This document shows positions 1 to 10,338 of a DNA stretch of 64,000 bases, in pieces. This stretch comes from Branchipolynoe longqiensis (taxonomy: Eukaryota > Annelida > Polychaeta > Phyllodocida > Polynoidae), in the NCBI GenBank assembly GCA_030323885.1, contig CM059188.1, positions 115,285,430-115,349,429 of the forward strand, in the 5' to 3' direction. Below the pieces are notes generated by a model. That model searched no databases and was not told the origin of the DNA. It saw only the letters and a list, made by a program, of their open reading frames with translations. How positions within the stretch are numbered: position 1 is the stretch's first letter; each line of letters opens with the position of its first letter. Made by a program: the position numbers and the translations under genes.

Positions 1-447
1 TCTTGCCGCATTAATCGACCCAAAGGATAGTCCCTCATCCTCTAGAGAACGAAGAAAACGAGGTACTTGTGAAATTGTTGGATTTGTTGGCTTAACTTTC
101 ATTAACAAAGAATGTACACCCCATTTCTTTAAATAGGATGTGTACATTTTGACAGTTCCTGGCCTCCAGGCATCAGCTACTATCCTATTCTCAGTAATTT
201 TGTCCAATCCAAATTGGCGCAGCTGGTTCCTTAGAAAAGGAATGCCAATAGGGGCGTCGTTGACACGTCGCCGTGAACCACTAACGGTCCGTGATGTGTC
301 AGATTCCTGAGTTTTCTTGGGAATCGTATATGTTCTTTTGCCCGTTGTGAAACTGCTGGCAGCCAAGGTTGCGTGTCCCAATCGGGCACCACCAGTATCG
401 CATGTGTCCTTTCCAGACCGATTTTCCTGACAACTCGGCTGATAATG
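1..447 (-). CDS. Tyrosine recombinase (DIRS YR), N-terminal part, cut by window edge
   Basis: An open frame of 149 codons runs from just after a TAG at 448-450 to base 1. Its last ~80 residues match what is known of the N-terminal SAM-like (core-binding) domain of DIRS and phage-type tyrosine recombinases: a segment with WRPGTVKMYTSYLKKW, then FLRSLEDEGLSFGSINAAR at the window edge. That domain clamps DNA; the catalytic R-H-R-Y residues lie further on and are not in this window. The frame overlaps the RNase H/methyltransferase frame by about 215 bases, as is usual in DIRS elements. There is no convincing ATG near its start, so a frameshift or internal initiation would be needed. No stop interrupts the visible part. 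Confidence 0.75.
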
Positions 448-887
448 CTAAACGGTGGTAAAATATAAAAATAATTATTTTCCCAGGTAATAGCAAATGC
501 ATCTACCTTCCAAGCCTCCGGTTCAGGATGCCAAGAAACATAACAAGGTAATTTGTTATTATTTCGTGATGCAAATAAGTCAACTTCAGGTGTACCCCAT
601 TTTTCACAAATGAATTTAAACAAAGGTGTAGAGAGAGACCATTCTAAATGGTCATGGAAATTTCTACTTTTATGGTCTGCAAGTGTATTTTGTGACCCTG
701 GAATATGCGCTACAGTCAGCCAGACTTGTTGAGCCTGTGCCCAGTTCCAAATCAGTTTAGACAACTGATTGCAAGGCTTTGATTTGGTTCCACCCATTTT
801 ACGAATATATGCCATGCAGTATATTAGTCCAGTTATTAATTCTAACTTGTGATTTAGTATCTTTACTAAACTACGTAAAAACCCAGA
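231..887 (-). pseudogene. RNase H C-terminal part plus DIRS methyltransferase-like region
   Basis: The frame opens after a TAA at 888-890 and ends at a TAA at 231-233. The first part has the RNase H end: AYIRKMGGTKS, then AHIPGSQNTLADHKSR, where the Asp of the AD pair is a usual active-site position. It continues into VDLFASRNNNK, then DAFAITW and ILVVPDWDTQPWLP, the conserved region between RNase H and recombinase in DIRS elements that has been compared with Dam-type adenine methyltransferases. The upstream RT frame stops at 914, and the bases between 888 and 914 carry stops in this frame. RNase H is therefore split by a frameshift and nonsense changes, and this copy cannot make an intact polyprotein. 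Confidence 0.75.
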
Positions 888-913
888 TTAAATAGCACGC
901 GAATTCTAAGTAC

Positions 914-2158
914 TTAATAATGGTCTGAATTTTTCATCATCAAGCATCTACCTCCTGTTGTGACCCCATCTCGATGAGCTCCCCAACCTTCTAACGAAGC
1001 ATCAGTAGTAATTACCGTATTAGGTTCCGCCATGCGGATTGGATTTGGTGAACTTGCTATGTGTTGCATCCACCATACAATATCCTGTAGCCCTTCTTGC
1101 GAAATAAACATCTTTCGCTCAAAATTCCCTTTAGTTCGTGTTAACGCTAAATTTTTATCTATTTCTAGAGATTTAATATGGGCCTTCCCGTATAGAATAG
1201 CGGGTGCATACGATATCATTATTCCAATAAGGACTGCGACCTGTCTAATTTTAGGTTTTGGTAACTTAATAAGCTGGGTCGCTGTATTCATAAACTTAAT
1301 TAGTTTTTGTTCTGTTATTGACACTGTAAGAGACTGTGTATCCAGAACAAACCCTAAACATTTGAGTTGTTTTGTTGGTTTAAACACTGACTTTTGTGGA
1401 TGTACATAAAACCCCAATTTAGTAAGTAATGCACATAAATCGAACACTGCATTCTCACAATCAATTTGTGTTGATGCAATAATAAAGGAATCATCTATGT
1501 ATGGAAACATTATATGACCCTTCCGCGCCATTACTGAAAAAACAGGTTTAAGCAGTTTAGTGAATAAACGAGGGGCACAAGCTAAACCATTCGGCATGCA
1601 AGTAAACTCATAGAGTTGGGTATCCCAAAGAAACCTAAGAAATTTCCGGTCTTTTTCTCTTATGGGAAGCGTATAATATGCATCCTGTAAATCAACACTA
1701 GCCATCCACGCATCTGGCGTAATCAGATCGCGTGCTGTATCTAGCGAGAACATTTTAAAATGTCGATATTCAACCATTTTATTAAGGATTGTTAAATCCA
1801 GGATCATTCTAACCTCGCCATTAGGCTTTGGTCTCGAGAAGATGTTTGAAATAAACTCTCCTGAACAGTATGTCACTTTTTGTATAATTCCTTTCTCAAA
1901 GAATTTTTGTACCTGTTTAGTTAGTGCCTCTCGTTCAACCGGTTCAATGGTATAAGGAAAAGGTATCCTGCCTTGTACCGGAAATTGTGTGAAGGGAATA
2001 TGAACACCCCTAACTATTTGTAAAATTTCTTGGTCACTAGTAATTTTGTGCCACTCAGAAATATGATTATTAATATTACCAGCCACAAAGTTGATTACAG
2101 TTTGTGTGGTTTTAGAGGCTGGAAGGACTTGTAACGTTTGTGTTTCAACCTCTACTTG
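914..2158 (-). pseudogene. Reverse transcriptase and start of RNase H (DIRS pol)
   Basis: The product would copy element RNA into DNA. Counting from a GTG at 2086, motifs include SRPKPNGEVRMILDLT (about residues 84-99), the first catalytic Asp in VDLQDAYYTLP (131-141), NGLACAPRLF (166-175) and the YIDD box (196-199). RNase H begins near residue 360 with TTDASLEGWGAH, containing its first catalytic Asp. The frame has no upstream ATG. It overlaps the Arg/Gly-rich frame in a -1 relation, so expression by frameshifting or a coupled start is likely (inference). After GGRCLMMK the frame hits a stop at 914, while RNase H continues in a different frame from 887. RT itself looks intact across its catalytic core. 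Confidence 0.85.
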
Positions 2159-2430
2159 GACCCGCCCCTGGGGAAGGGTCTCGGCGAGTTGACCCCTCGG
2201 CCTAGTGGCCGTGCGGTGTTGTCGGTCCAGCCTGAGCGAGCGCCCCGGCCCCGAAAAGCTTGACCGAAATTTGAACCCGATCTGGTTCCCCTGGTGAACC
2301 GCCGTGGACGAAAATCCCCTCGTGACCTTTTGAAACGAGGAGTTTCCTGTCTCTTCTTACCATCCATATTTTTGCCACTCTTGGCTGCAGTTTCTACCTC
2401 TTTATAGAGGTATTGTAGTTGACCGCGCCA
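2152..2430 (-). CDS. Arg/Gly-rich segment between gag-like and RT frames
   Basis: A short open frame encodes a very basic, Arg/Gly/Ser-rich stretch (GDFRPRRFTRGTRSG and similar), typical of a nucleic-acid-binding tail of a Gag-like protein. The frame also reads upstream of its ATG at 2367 to about 2430, where it lies in -1 relation to the end of the gag-like ORF. The simplest reading is that this is the C-terminus of the gag-like protein, separated by a one-base shift near 2400-2430. Programmed frameshifting is the alternative. It ends at a TAG near 2152 and overlaps the RT frame. No CCHC zinc knuckle is visible. Confidence 0.5.
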   Translation of the reverse strand, partial: WRGQLQYLYKEVETAAKSGKNMDGKKRQETPRFKRSRGDFRPRRFTRGTRSGSNFGQAFRGRGARSGWTDNTARPLGRGVNSPRPFPRGGSK

Positions 2431-3491
2431 AACATTTTGGTGTTATCTAAAGGTTTCCCTTTAATCGGCTCTGGAGCAAGAAAGAGCGTAAACTCTTTCC
2501 CATCATTATCAGTAACCTTCTTTGAGCGAGCCACTTCTTTGCCAGCATCTGTGCAAACTGACTTGAAAACATTTTCATATCTTCTAGAACTGCGTGCCGC
2601 CGCCAACAATGCAATACCTTTGTCCATCGTCTTAGCCAAAGACGAGAACTTGTTTTCTTGTTGCATTCTGTTTGCTACAGGAGCAATAGCTGTTAAGGTA
2701 CCAAGCACCGCCTTATGCACTATGTGCAACACACCCTCAAATCTCTTACGGTCCTCCGTCATATTGACATCTCGATCCATCTCCTTAATGACGGAGTTGG
2801 GAACACCTTTAATGCCTGTTAACTGATCTGATAATTTAGAAATAATCTCCGCCGGCTTAAACGTGCGGAAATGGCCATTAATGTTCTCACGCATAAGCGT
2901 AGTGGTTTTCACCCGCTTAGCCCTTGGCTTCTCGACTTTCTTAGCCACTTTGCCTCCAATGGCAGCATAGACACCTTCATATTGCGTGTCTGAGTCCGAT
3001 ACCGTAGACGTGGAATCCGTGGACGAGTCAGAAGAAGAAGAAACTTTCCTCTTCTTCTTCTTCTTCTTGGACTTGGTCTTGCGCTTTTTGCGAAGCCCAG
3101 TCTTCCCCCTCTCCTTGGTGAACTCATCACCCGAAGAAACAATGCGTTTCTTCTTCTTTCTTCGTTTAGGAGAAGGAGGAGGAGCCCTAAGCTCCATCTC
3201 TGAGTCTGTGTCGGAGAAATCCTCCACAGAAGACTCTTCTTGCACACTCCGTTTACGAGACACCGGTGGTTTAAGAGCCATTATGTGACTCTCCATCGCC
3301 GCAAACCGCGTCTCCCAATTTTGAGGCGCGGCGCCGCCAGGCACTATGTCCTCCTCGGAGAGAATATGCGCCCCGGGCTGTGTTGCAGGCCCTGCCGACA
3401 ACACGGGTGAGGAGTCGTACTCCTCGTCCTCGCCACTCGGAACACGCCCCTCGGCTGCTGCTGCACCGCGCTTACTCCGCTTCGTGGCCAT
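2394..3491 (-). CDS. Gag-like ORF1 protein of the DIRS element
   Basis: The ATG at 3489-3491 (MATKRSKRG) is preferred to the in-frame ATG at 3566 because the 25 residues before it look like leader sequence; this gives about 365 residues. The N-terminal half is low-complexity and charged: an acidic EDEEYDSS patch, then a long Lys/Arg tract and a Ser/Thr/Asp-rich run. The C-terminal half is more regular and predicted helical, starting around KTTTLMRENINGHF. No enzymatic motif is visible. Position upstream of RT and the basic character suggest a structural or RNA-binding role by analogy with DIRS ORF1; this is inference. The plus-strand ORFs over it are antisense to the Lys/Glu codons. Confidence 0.6.
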   Translation of the reverse strand: MATKRSKRGAAAAEGRVPSGEDEEYDSSPVLSAGPATQPGAHILSEEDIVPGGAAPQNWETRFAAMESHIMALKPPVSRKRSVQEESSVEDFSDTDSEMELRAPPPSPKRRKKKKRIVSSGDEFTKERGKTGLRKKRKTKSKKKKKKRKVSSSSDSSTDSTSTVSDSDTQYEGVYAAIGGKVAKKVEKPRAKRVKTTTLMRENINGHFRTFKPAEIISKLSDQLTGIKGVPNSVIKEMDRDVNMTEDRKRFEGVLHIVHKAVLGTLTAIAPVANRMQQENKFSSLAKTMDKGIALLAAARSSRRYENVFKSVCTDAGKEVARSKKVTDNDGKEFTLFLAPEPIKGKPLDNTKMFGAVNYNTSIKR

Positions 3492-4231
3492 CGAGAGCTG
3501 AAACAAAATTTTTTGATCAGTCCCGGTATATATATATATGTCCCAACATGGTTGTTTAAAACTCATTTGGACATCTATTGGTGTTAGAGAACGTGTTTAT
3601 ACCGTTATAACACAGGCGTAATAAGCTAAATTTGTGCGTGGGTTGTGGGTCAAGCCCAAACCTTACGCGGGGTCGGGACCAGTGTATCGGCCCGCCCATC
3701 CCTCTCTCACGCACACTTCTCCGACCTGTGACTACAACGTCAACAAGTTGGAGAAAATGCTACGAAACTCGGAGAAACGCCTGAAAAAATTTGTGGGGAG
3801 TCTATTAAAGAAACCCAGGAACATCTCCAACATTACTCTCTATTAGAGTACGAGAGAATTTCCACAGGAGACGAGGCAGAGCCCACATCTCTACCCATAA
3901 TCACACGGTGAGTCGGGTGTTGACAGAACCGCTAATGACCGGTTTCAATCCTTCGAGAAAGAATTCTATCCTTGGTTTTTTATAACCAAATAACTCGTCC
4001 AAAATGGACCAAAGAAAGTCTAAACTTTCCATAATGATGCTCTAATGCATCATGATTAAGCTAACCAAAGTTTTTATGATACTTACTGCGTATTAGCTTG
4101 TATGTAGACTAAATTTTCCGGAGCAACCCAACGACACGTAATCCAGTCGTGAGTTGTATATGCTAATTGCTGGTACCTCACGTGCTTCCTTCTCCCTAGC
4201 CTGAGGCTAGCCTGAGGCTGTATACCGAGGT

Positions 4232-4234
<3 letters not shown>
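3492..4234. other. Probable 5' untranslated/terminal region of the DIRS element
   Basis: No ORF of interest. A TATATATATATG run sits just upstream of the gag-like start on the minus strand (3530-3540). Near 4200 there is a short tandem, CCTGAGGCTAG repeated, directly before the AT microsatellite. I could not identify the inverted terminal repeat because the other end of the element is missing. Confidence 0.3.

Positions 4235-4269
<35 letters not shown>
4235..4269. repeat. (AT)n microsatellite
   Basis: Uninterrupted AT dinucleotides, about 17 units. Confidence 0.95.
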
Positions 4270-4272
<3 letters not shown>

Positions 4273-5171
4273 TAGCGGCGCTGCTTTTGATTATTTATTT
4301 CTCTTTTCTACCCGAATATGTATATTATGTTCGCTCCATACACGAATTGCTCCGGGCCTATTGCCGCCACCGTCACTTCCGGTGACGATCCGCCCCCAAA
4401 TCGCCATTCGCCTCAAGGATTTTTAGCTTTGTGTATGTATGATACGTTTTTTTTTTGCTCGGCCATAGCCCGCGAAAATATACATACATACACAACATAT
4501 ATATCCCAATAGAAGCACGCTACCCAATAGCAGCACACCCCCCATTTCAAGATTGAAAGCACGCACAAATTTACGATCATATTCAGACTGAATGCACGTA
4601 AAATAAGACACTGCCAATGTATTTCAGAGACACGACAAAAAACAAATAAAAATTTACAATCATATTCAGACTGAATACACCTAAAATAAGACAATCCCAC
4701 TTTATTTCAGAGGCACGACAAACACAAATCCATGAAATTCTTTAACTTTGAATAGACGCTCATCCATGTGTCTGCACTCGCGCATTGCGCGTCTATTGGG
4801 ACATATACGGTACATATATAAATATATATATAATTATATATATTTCGTTCAGATGTACCCGTCAGCTGGTGCGGTAGCATGTTGCTCACGTACCCCATGA
4901 CGACGCCGTCTCCCTGCGTGTCAGTGCGAGACGGGGTGCAGTACCCCGAGGACCTCGGCTGTTCACAGCGTGTGTCTGAGCACGGGACGCCGGCGCCGCA
5001 GGACCCGTGTGTATATTTACATAAATGTATGTGTAGAATGTGCCTGCAGAAAGCATTTAACTCTTTCCACCCGCCTCTGCCCTGAGGCACTGCAGGGAAT
5101 TTGGTTATTAGACCTTCTTCTGAAAGGTCTTCTTCTGTGGCAGTCTTCTGAATTATTTGCTTTCAAACGGC
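4270..5171. other. Intergenic stretch with an 83-bp tandem duplication
   Basis: Units at 4567-4649 and 4650-4728 share ATTCAGACTGAATRCAC and TTTCAGAGRCACGACAAA. ORFs crossing it are short and look random. A small TA-rich run lies at 4815-4850. Nothing else recognised. Confidence 0.6.
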
Positions 5172-5382
5172 CTTCACTTCTTCCCAATGGCCTTCTTCCC
5201 AATGGTCTTCTTCCAAATGGTCTTCTTCTCAATGGTCATCTTCTCAATGGGCTTCTTCCCAATGGTCTTCTTCCCAATGGGCTTCTTCCAATGGTCTTCT
5301 TCCCAATGGTCTTCTTCCAAATGGTCTTCTTCTCAATGGTCTTCTTCCCAATGGTCTTCTTCCAAATGGTCTTTTTCCAAAT
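5172..5382. repeat. 15-bp minisatellite, about 14 units
   Basis: Units of CTTCTTCCCAATGGT with variants (CCAAATGGT, CTCAATGGT). Because 15 is a multiple of 3 all frames stay open, producing repetitive ORFs on both strands that are not genes. It abuts the 5' end of a SINE-1 copy. Confidence 0.95.
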
Positions 5383-5383
5383 T

Positions 5384-5712
5384 ACCGAGCGCGGTGGCCG
5401 AATCGGTAGAGCACAGGCCTCGCATGCGGAAGATCGGGAGTTCGCGAGTTCGGTTCCCGGTTGAGTCAAACCAATGACTTAAAAATTGATACTTGTCACT
5501 TCCTAGCCTGGTGCTCGGCATTATTAGGATAGGGCAAGGACTGGTTAGCTCTGTGTCAGGATAATGTGACTGAGTGGGATATTGGGTCATGGTCCCGCGG
5601 CCTGATTTCCCAGTGGGGCAGCACTATCAAATCGCCATGAGTGCATGCTGTCACAAGTCGGTACCCATCCTGATATGACCTTAGATCTTGCTAGGACGTA
5701 AACCAACAAGAA
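5384..5712 (+). mobile_element. SINE-1, full-length tRNA-derived copy
   Basis: Reference copy for the commonest SINE here. The head has a box A (TGGCCGAATCGG) and a near-canonical box B (GTTCGGTTC) about 50 bases later, the internal RNA polymerase III promoter of tRNA-derived SINEs. The ~250-bp body contains GATACTTGTCACTTCCTAGC, AGGATAATGTGACTGAGTGG and, near the end, CTGATATGACCTTAGAT. The tail in most copies is rich in AAAC or AAC. It would be mobilised by a LINE in trans. It is fused directly to a MITE-A fragment. Confidence 0.85.
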
Positions 5713-5719
5713 ACACTAT

Positions 5720-5913
5720 AACGTGTTACTGCAGAAGCCTGTGCTTGCCTAAATTAACTTAGCATGGTTGCACTTTAAATATCTCCAACGTTAGCCACTT
5801 AAAATAAAAGTTACTTCAAACCAAAGTAAAGTAGATTCATAATAATGAGCAATCTAATATATTTATCTCAGAAAACAAGAGAAACTCAAAACGACCGGAC
5901 TATGCAACTTTAA
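5720..5913 (-). mobile_element. MITE-A, 3' half
   Basis: Shows one end of MITE-A (GACTATGCAACTTTAA) and its inner GTTACTGCAGAAGCC; the other terminus is replaced by SINE-1. Confidence 0.75.
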
Positions 5914-5972
5914 CTTTGGGCTGTTTTTGGTTGGTGAATAGTTAATAACATAGACGGCGGTTACTGATATAA

Positions 5973-6293
5973 TATCAAATTGCCAAAGCCAAACCAATTA
6001 GCTAGATTTGATTTTACATATGTAACTTAGATACTGAGGCACTTATTTCTACGTAGAAGGCAATACTGAGTCAATTTAACAAAACCTGTTACTGCAGAAA
6101 TCTATCGCGTCAGAGTTTTGGCAAGCTTGCCAAAACAAATTTTCCATGTTTGCACTCAAAATATCTCAAAAGTTTACCATTTAAAATAACAGTAACTTTG
6201 AACTAATGTAAAGTAGATACTAGTGATCGATCTAATATATTTTTCTCAGAAAAAATACAGAAATTCAAAACCATCGGACTGTGCAACTTTAAA
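5973..6293 (-). mobile_element. MITE-A, nearly full length
   Basis: Starts within ATCAAATTGCCAAAGCC and ends GTGCAACTTTAAAC. The outer ~20 bases of one terminal repeat are lost. Contains the internal palindrome-like GGCAAGCTTGCC typical of the family. Confidence 0.8.
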
Positions 6294-6660
6294 CTTGTTA
6301 AAGTATGAGATTTTCGTGCCGCTGTATGCTGCGAATGAGGAGATGTGCATATTCACACACATAGTTAGACTCATTCGTGTTATAAAGGGTGGGGCTGTGT
6401 AGTGAGGCCCATAAATGACTGTCACGTAAATATGTCACTTTGCTGTTTTTGTGTTGTGGCGGGGTGAGGATGAGGGGAGGGGGTATCATCACCAGAGTAA
6501 TTGTGAATGTCTCTTTGAATGACATAGAGTTTTAGAGGGTTGGTCAAGAGGTGTGAGAGGTGTGAGAGGGGGCGGGGGTAATAATCATACACACACTTAG
6601 GGAACGTTTTTCTAGACCCCTCCTTTACAAATAAATTATATTTACTAATCGCTCCCAATG
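6294..6660. other. No feature seen
   Basis: Unique-looking sequence; a G-rich patch at 6460-6580. Open frames here lead into the neighbouring microsatellite only. Confidence 0.5.
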
Positions 6661-6679
6661 TGCGCACGTGCACCTGCGC

Positions 6680-7097
6680 GTGGATGTGTGTGTGTGTGCA
6701 TGTATGTGTGTACGTGTGTGTGTATGTGTGTGTATGTGTGCAATTATGGATGTGTGTGTATGTATGTATATATGTATGTATGTATGTAAGTATGTATGTA
6801 TGTATGTATGTATGTATGTATGTATGTATATATGTACGTACGTATGTGTGTATGTATGTATGTATGCACGTATGTACGTACGTATGTATGTACCGTACAT
6901 ATGTACGTATGTATGTGTGTGTGTATGTATGTATGTATGTATGTATGTATGTATGTATGTATGTATGAATGTATGTATGTATGTATGTATGTATGTATTG
7001 TATGTATGTATGTATGTATGTTGTGTTGTGTTTTGTGGTTGTGTGGTTGTGTTTGTATGTATGTATGTATGTATGTATGTATGTATGTATGTATGTA
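6680..7097. repeat. (TATG)n microsatellite array
   Basis: Mainly TATG with TGTG and TACG variants over ~420 bp, interrupted by TGTGTTGTGTTTTGTGG near 7020-7055. Long Met-Tyr-Val-Cys and His-Thr-Tyr ORFs in every frame are artefacts of the tetramer. Confidence 0.95.
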
Positions 7098-7098
7098 C

Positions 7099-7446
7099 AG
7101 TATAACCCCGTTAAACCAAGCTTGGTTAAACCAAACGATCGGTTCATCCAAACTTTTTTCGACAGCCTGGCAAAATACTACCATTTATTATACAAAAAAG
7201 TTGGTTAAACCAAAGTTGGTTAATCCAAATTATTGGTTAATCCAAACAAAATTGTCGGACCCCAGGCCACTCTGGTATGGTTAAACCAAACTTCCATGTG
7301 GTTATAAGGTCATCTGACACCCCACTGACTTTTTTATATGATACATCTGAGACCCCACTGACTTTTTTTATATGATAAATGGTAGTATTTTGCCGGGTCG
7401 CCGAACAAAAATTGAATTAACCGAACGTTTGGTTTAACCGAGCTTG
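7099..7446. mobile_element. Pogo/Tigger-like non-autonomous TIR element
   Basis: Begins CAGTATAACCCCGTTAAACC after a TA dinucleotide, a form typical of pogo/Tigger-type mariner ends with TA target duplication. Arms of ~85 bp (about 7115-7200 and 7362-7446) are inverted copies sharing GGCAAAATACTACCATTTAT. The right outer end is eroded. No transposase is encoded. Confidence 0.65.
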
Positions 7447-7758
7447 GAATAATGGATGCATCTCACTGCCGAAAGTGCCATACATAAACGCTGCGTGTCA
7501 CCGCCACACTGTGACGTCACGTCACGCCGCGACGTCGCCGCCCGACAGAGGTCAGGGTGGTAACGGGCGTCCCCCGTCATTCCGCCCCAGCGTCTTCACG
7601 TTACCAGTCAGCCTGCTTTACTAAAGCCTCGCCGACCGCACACGAAACCCCATGTGCCGTGTCACCAATAATTAGCCATATACAAATCCATGAATGCAAC
7701 TTGCCAGTGATGTTTGACAAATTGCGTACCTTCACTGCAAGCCTATATTCCTACGGTC
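7447..7758. other. Unassigned; CG-rich patch
   Basis: 7490-7560 is unusually rich in ACGTCAC/CGCCGC for this window; no ORF or repeat could be assigned to it. Confidence 0.4.
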
Positions 7759-8132
7759 TGTTTGTTTGTTTTTTTGTTTTACATCCTAGAAACATCTATA
7801 GATGGTAATATCTGGATGGGTACCGATTTGTGACAGTGCGCACTCATGGCGACTATATAGTGCTGCCTCACTAGGAAACCAGGCTGTGGGGACATTATAG
7901 TGCTGCCCCACTAGGAGACCAGGCTGCTGGCACCATGACCTGATATCCCACAGTCACATTATCCTGATACTGTGCTAACCAGTCCTTGTCCTATCCTATT
8001 ATTGCCGAGCGCCTGGCTAGATAGCGACAAGTATCAATTTTATAAGTCATTGGTTTGACTCGGCTGGGATTCAAACTCCTAATCTTCCACACACGAAGCC
8101 AGCGCTCTACCGATTCGACCACCGCGTCCGGT
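7759..8132 (-). mobile_element. SINE-1 with an internal duplication
   Basis: Minus-strand copy running from its TTGTTTGTTT-flanked tail to the tRNA-like head (GCTCTACCGATTCGACCACC on the plus strand). A ~42-bp body segment around GTGCTGCCYCACTAGGARACC occurs twice in tandem (7848-7930). Confidence 0.85.
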
Positions 8133-8165
8133 CAATCCCGAGGTCTAGATGGAGATTAGTTCTAT

Positions 8166-8229
8166 TGTTTGTTTGTTTGTTGTTGTTTTACGTCCTAGCA
8201 ACATATAAGGTCATATCAGGACGGGTAGT
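8166..8229 (-). mobile_element. SINE-1 tail fragment
   Basis: Only the last ~60 bases (TTTTACGTCCTAGCAACAT to TATCAGGACGGGTA), as expected of strong 5' truncation. Confidence 0.75.
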
Positions 8230-8353
8230 TCTATTGTAATTATGAACTAAATCGCTTCCGAAGAGCGGACGTCCCCGATACTATGGACATGATCATTCTG
8301 GCGATAGTAACCACAATAATAACACACTGTCACACTGCAAACACAATGGCTAT

Positions 8354-8965
8354 GAGCAATCTTCATACAGAAAAAGTGAAATATCTATAAAACTAATCCA
8401 CCTAGAAACAAATCGGTTGGTACACATATAGAAAACATGTTTACCAATAAGATTATATTAAATTGATACGGTTAGGGTTCTGGATTTCTATTAATTTTGA
8501 ATAAAACAAATGTTTTGCACTGCGGGTACCGGCGAACTCAAGCCAGTCAAGGCATTGTCAATGGTCTTGAGCAATCTTCACACAGAAAAAGTGAAATATC
8601 TCTAAAACCACACCACCTAAAAACAAATCGCTTGGTACAGATATAGAAAACATATTCAACGAATAGATTATATTAAATTTATAAGGTTAGGGTTCCGGAT
8701 TTCTATTAATTTTGAATGAAATAGACGTTTTGTACTGCGCGTACCAGCGAACTCAAGGCATTGTCAATGGTCGTGAGCAATCTTCATACAGAAAAAGTGA
8801 AACATCTCTAAAACCACACCACCTAGAAACAAATCGCTTGGTACACATATAGAAAACATATTCGACAAATAGATTATATTAAATTTATAAGGTTCGGGTT
8901 CTGGATTTCTATTAATTTTGAATGAAATAGACGGTTTCCACTTCGCGTACAGGCAAACTCTATGG
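8354..8965. repeat. ~210-bp tandem triplication
   Basis: Three units start with GAGCAATCTTCAYACAG at about 8354, 8568 and 8774. Each carries GGTTAGGGTTCTGGATTTC or a close variant and ends with GGCGAACTC. Satellite-like, non-coding. Confidence 0.85.
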
Positions 8966-9276
8966 GATGTTTACGAGTTGATATCACCACAATGGCCGCG
9001 CATCCGGTTCATGACGTCACGTGAATACCCTATATGGGTCGTTCTCAGAAACTGTGTACCACTTGAGGTAGTCTACTAGAAATGCATATTTCAAAGAAAC
9101 CCTTTATTGGAGTGTCACTATTTAGATTTCACCAGTTAGCCAAATAATGTGGGAGATAGTTTAGATCAAAAGTAAATGTTAATATTGTGTATTATGTATC
9201 TTATTGGGATGGATGTAGCTAAATACATCGAAAATGACATCACTAATTTGTGACATTGTCAACAGCATTGAAAATA
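8966..9276. other. Unassigned sequence before the first gap
   Basis: Contains TATATGGGTCGTT at 9030-9045, which resembles the end of the TIR element at 14817-15720; otherwise nothing seen. Confidence 0.35.
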
Positions 9277-9776
9277 NNNNNNNNNNNNNNNNNNNNNNNN
9301 NNNNNNNNNNNNNNNNNNNNNNNNNNNNNNNNNNNNNNNNNNNNNNNNNNNNNNNNNNNNNNNNNNNNNNNNNNNNNNNNNNNNNNNNNNNNNNNNNNNN
9401 NNNNNNNNNNNNNNNNNNNNNNNNNNNNNNNNNNNNNNNNNNNNNNNNNNNNNNNNNNNNNNNNNNNNNNNNNNNNNNNNNNNNNNNNNNNNNNNNNNNN
9501 NNNNNNNNNNNNNNNNNNNNNNNNNNNNNNNNNNNNNNNNNNNNNNNNNNNNNNNNNNNNNNNNNNNNNNNNNNNNNNNNNNNNNNNNNNNNNNNNNNNN
9601 NNNNNNNNNNNNNNNNNNNNNNNNNNNNNNNNNNNNNNNNNNNNNNNNNNNNNNNNNNNNNNNNNNNNNNNNNNNNNNNNNNNNNNNNNNNNNNNNNNNN
9701 NNNNNNNNNNNNNNNNNNNNNNNNNNNNNNNNNNNNNNNNNNNNNNNNNNNNNNNNNNNNNNNNNNNNNNNNNNNN
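9277..9776. other. Assembly gap (500 N)
   Basis: Exactly 500 N, a conventional placeholder of unknown true length. ORFs drawn across it are meaningless. Confidence 0.99.
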
Positions 9777-10338
9777 TATCATTTGTAATCAGAATCTTAA
9801 TATCATTCAAATTAACGTCCTGAAATACACCAACCGAACACATTGTAGCAACAGACTCTCATTTGAGGTGTTTCCCCAACCTGTGTACAGACTACTACAA
9901 TAGTATGTGGTGTCACCACTTTTCTTCTATTTCCAACGACTCCAACGTGCTCTAACACTCACCTTCGTCCTTCCTTATTGTGTCATAATTAGACGTGTGG
10001 AAGAATCCTCCTTTGGATCAGAATTTCGTCAGGACTATCTGATAAGTAATTAACTAAGCCATTCTAAGCACCTCCGCCATTAGCCACGCTAAGTAGTTTG
10101 TGGCTGCTAATAGCCAATTAACTTGCGCATGCGTCACTGTCTCAGCGCTATCACGAGTTAAACGCCGTGCATGTGGCGGAGTGTGTGTGTGTGTGGGTGG
10201 GATGTGAGGAGGGAGGTGCAAGATAACAGGATTTCTATCTTGATGGAGAACGATGGCGTCTTTAAGAAAACTGAATAAATGAAATAACTAGACGCCAATC
10301 TCTGCTGATTTTGCAGATTTTGCAGATTTTGTTTGATT
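9777..10338. other. No feature seen
   Basis: Unique-looking AT-rich DNA with a short GT run at 10180-10197. Confidence 0.5.

Larger units (their letters stand above)
1..4234 (-). mobile_element. DIRS-like tyrosine-recombinase retrotransposon, left part only, decayed
   Basis: In order on the minus strand come a basic gag-like ORF, an Arg/Gly-rich segment, a reverse transcriptase with a YIDD box, RNase H followed by the methyltransferase-like region seen in DIRS elements, and the N-terminal part of a tyrosine recombinase. This order, with overlapping frames, is known for the DIRS order, which integrates by a recombinase instead of a DDE integrase. The recombinase continues beyond base 1, so its catalytic half and the 3' terminal repeat are outside the window. 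The outer 5' boundary is a guess placed at the AT microsatellite; I could not identify the inverted terminal repeat. Confidence 0.85.

Noticed and set aside
1032..1409. 125-residue plus-strand ORF
   Set aside because: Antisense to the reverse transcriptase frame, no motif.
2986..3288. Phe-rich plus-strand ORF
   Set aside because: Antisense of the Lys/Glu-rich part of the gag-like ORF.
5157..5477. ORFs joining the 15-bp repeat and the SINE head
   Set aside because: Cross two unrelated repeats; no protein features.
6422..7284. Tyr/His/Thr and Met/Tyr/Val/Cys repeat ORFs
   Set aside because: Artefacts of the TATG microsatellite, present on both strands.
9234..9903. Long ORFs across 9.2-9.9 kb
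   Set aside because: They consist almost entirely of N; the same applies at 49.8-50.6 kb.
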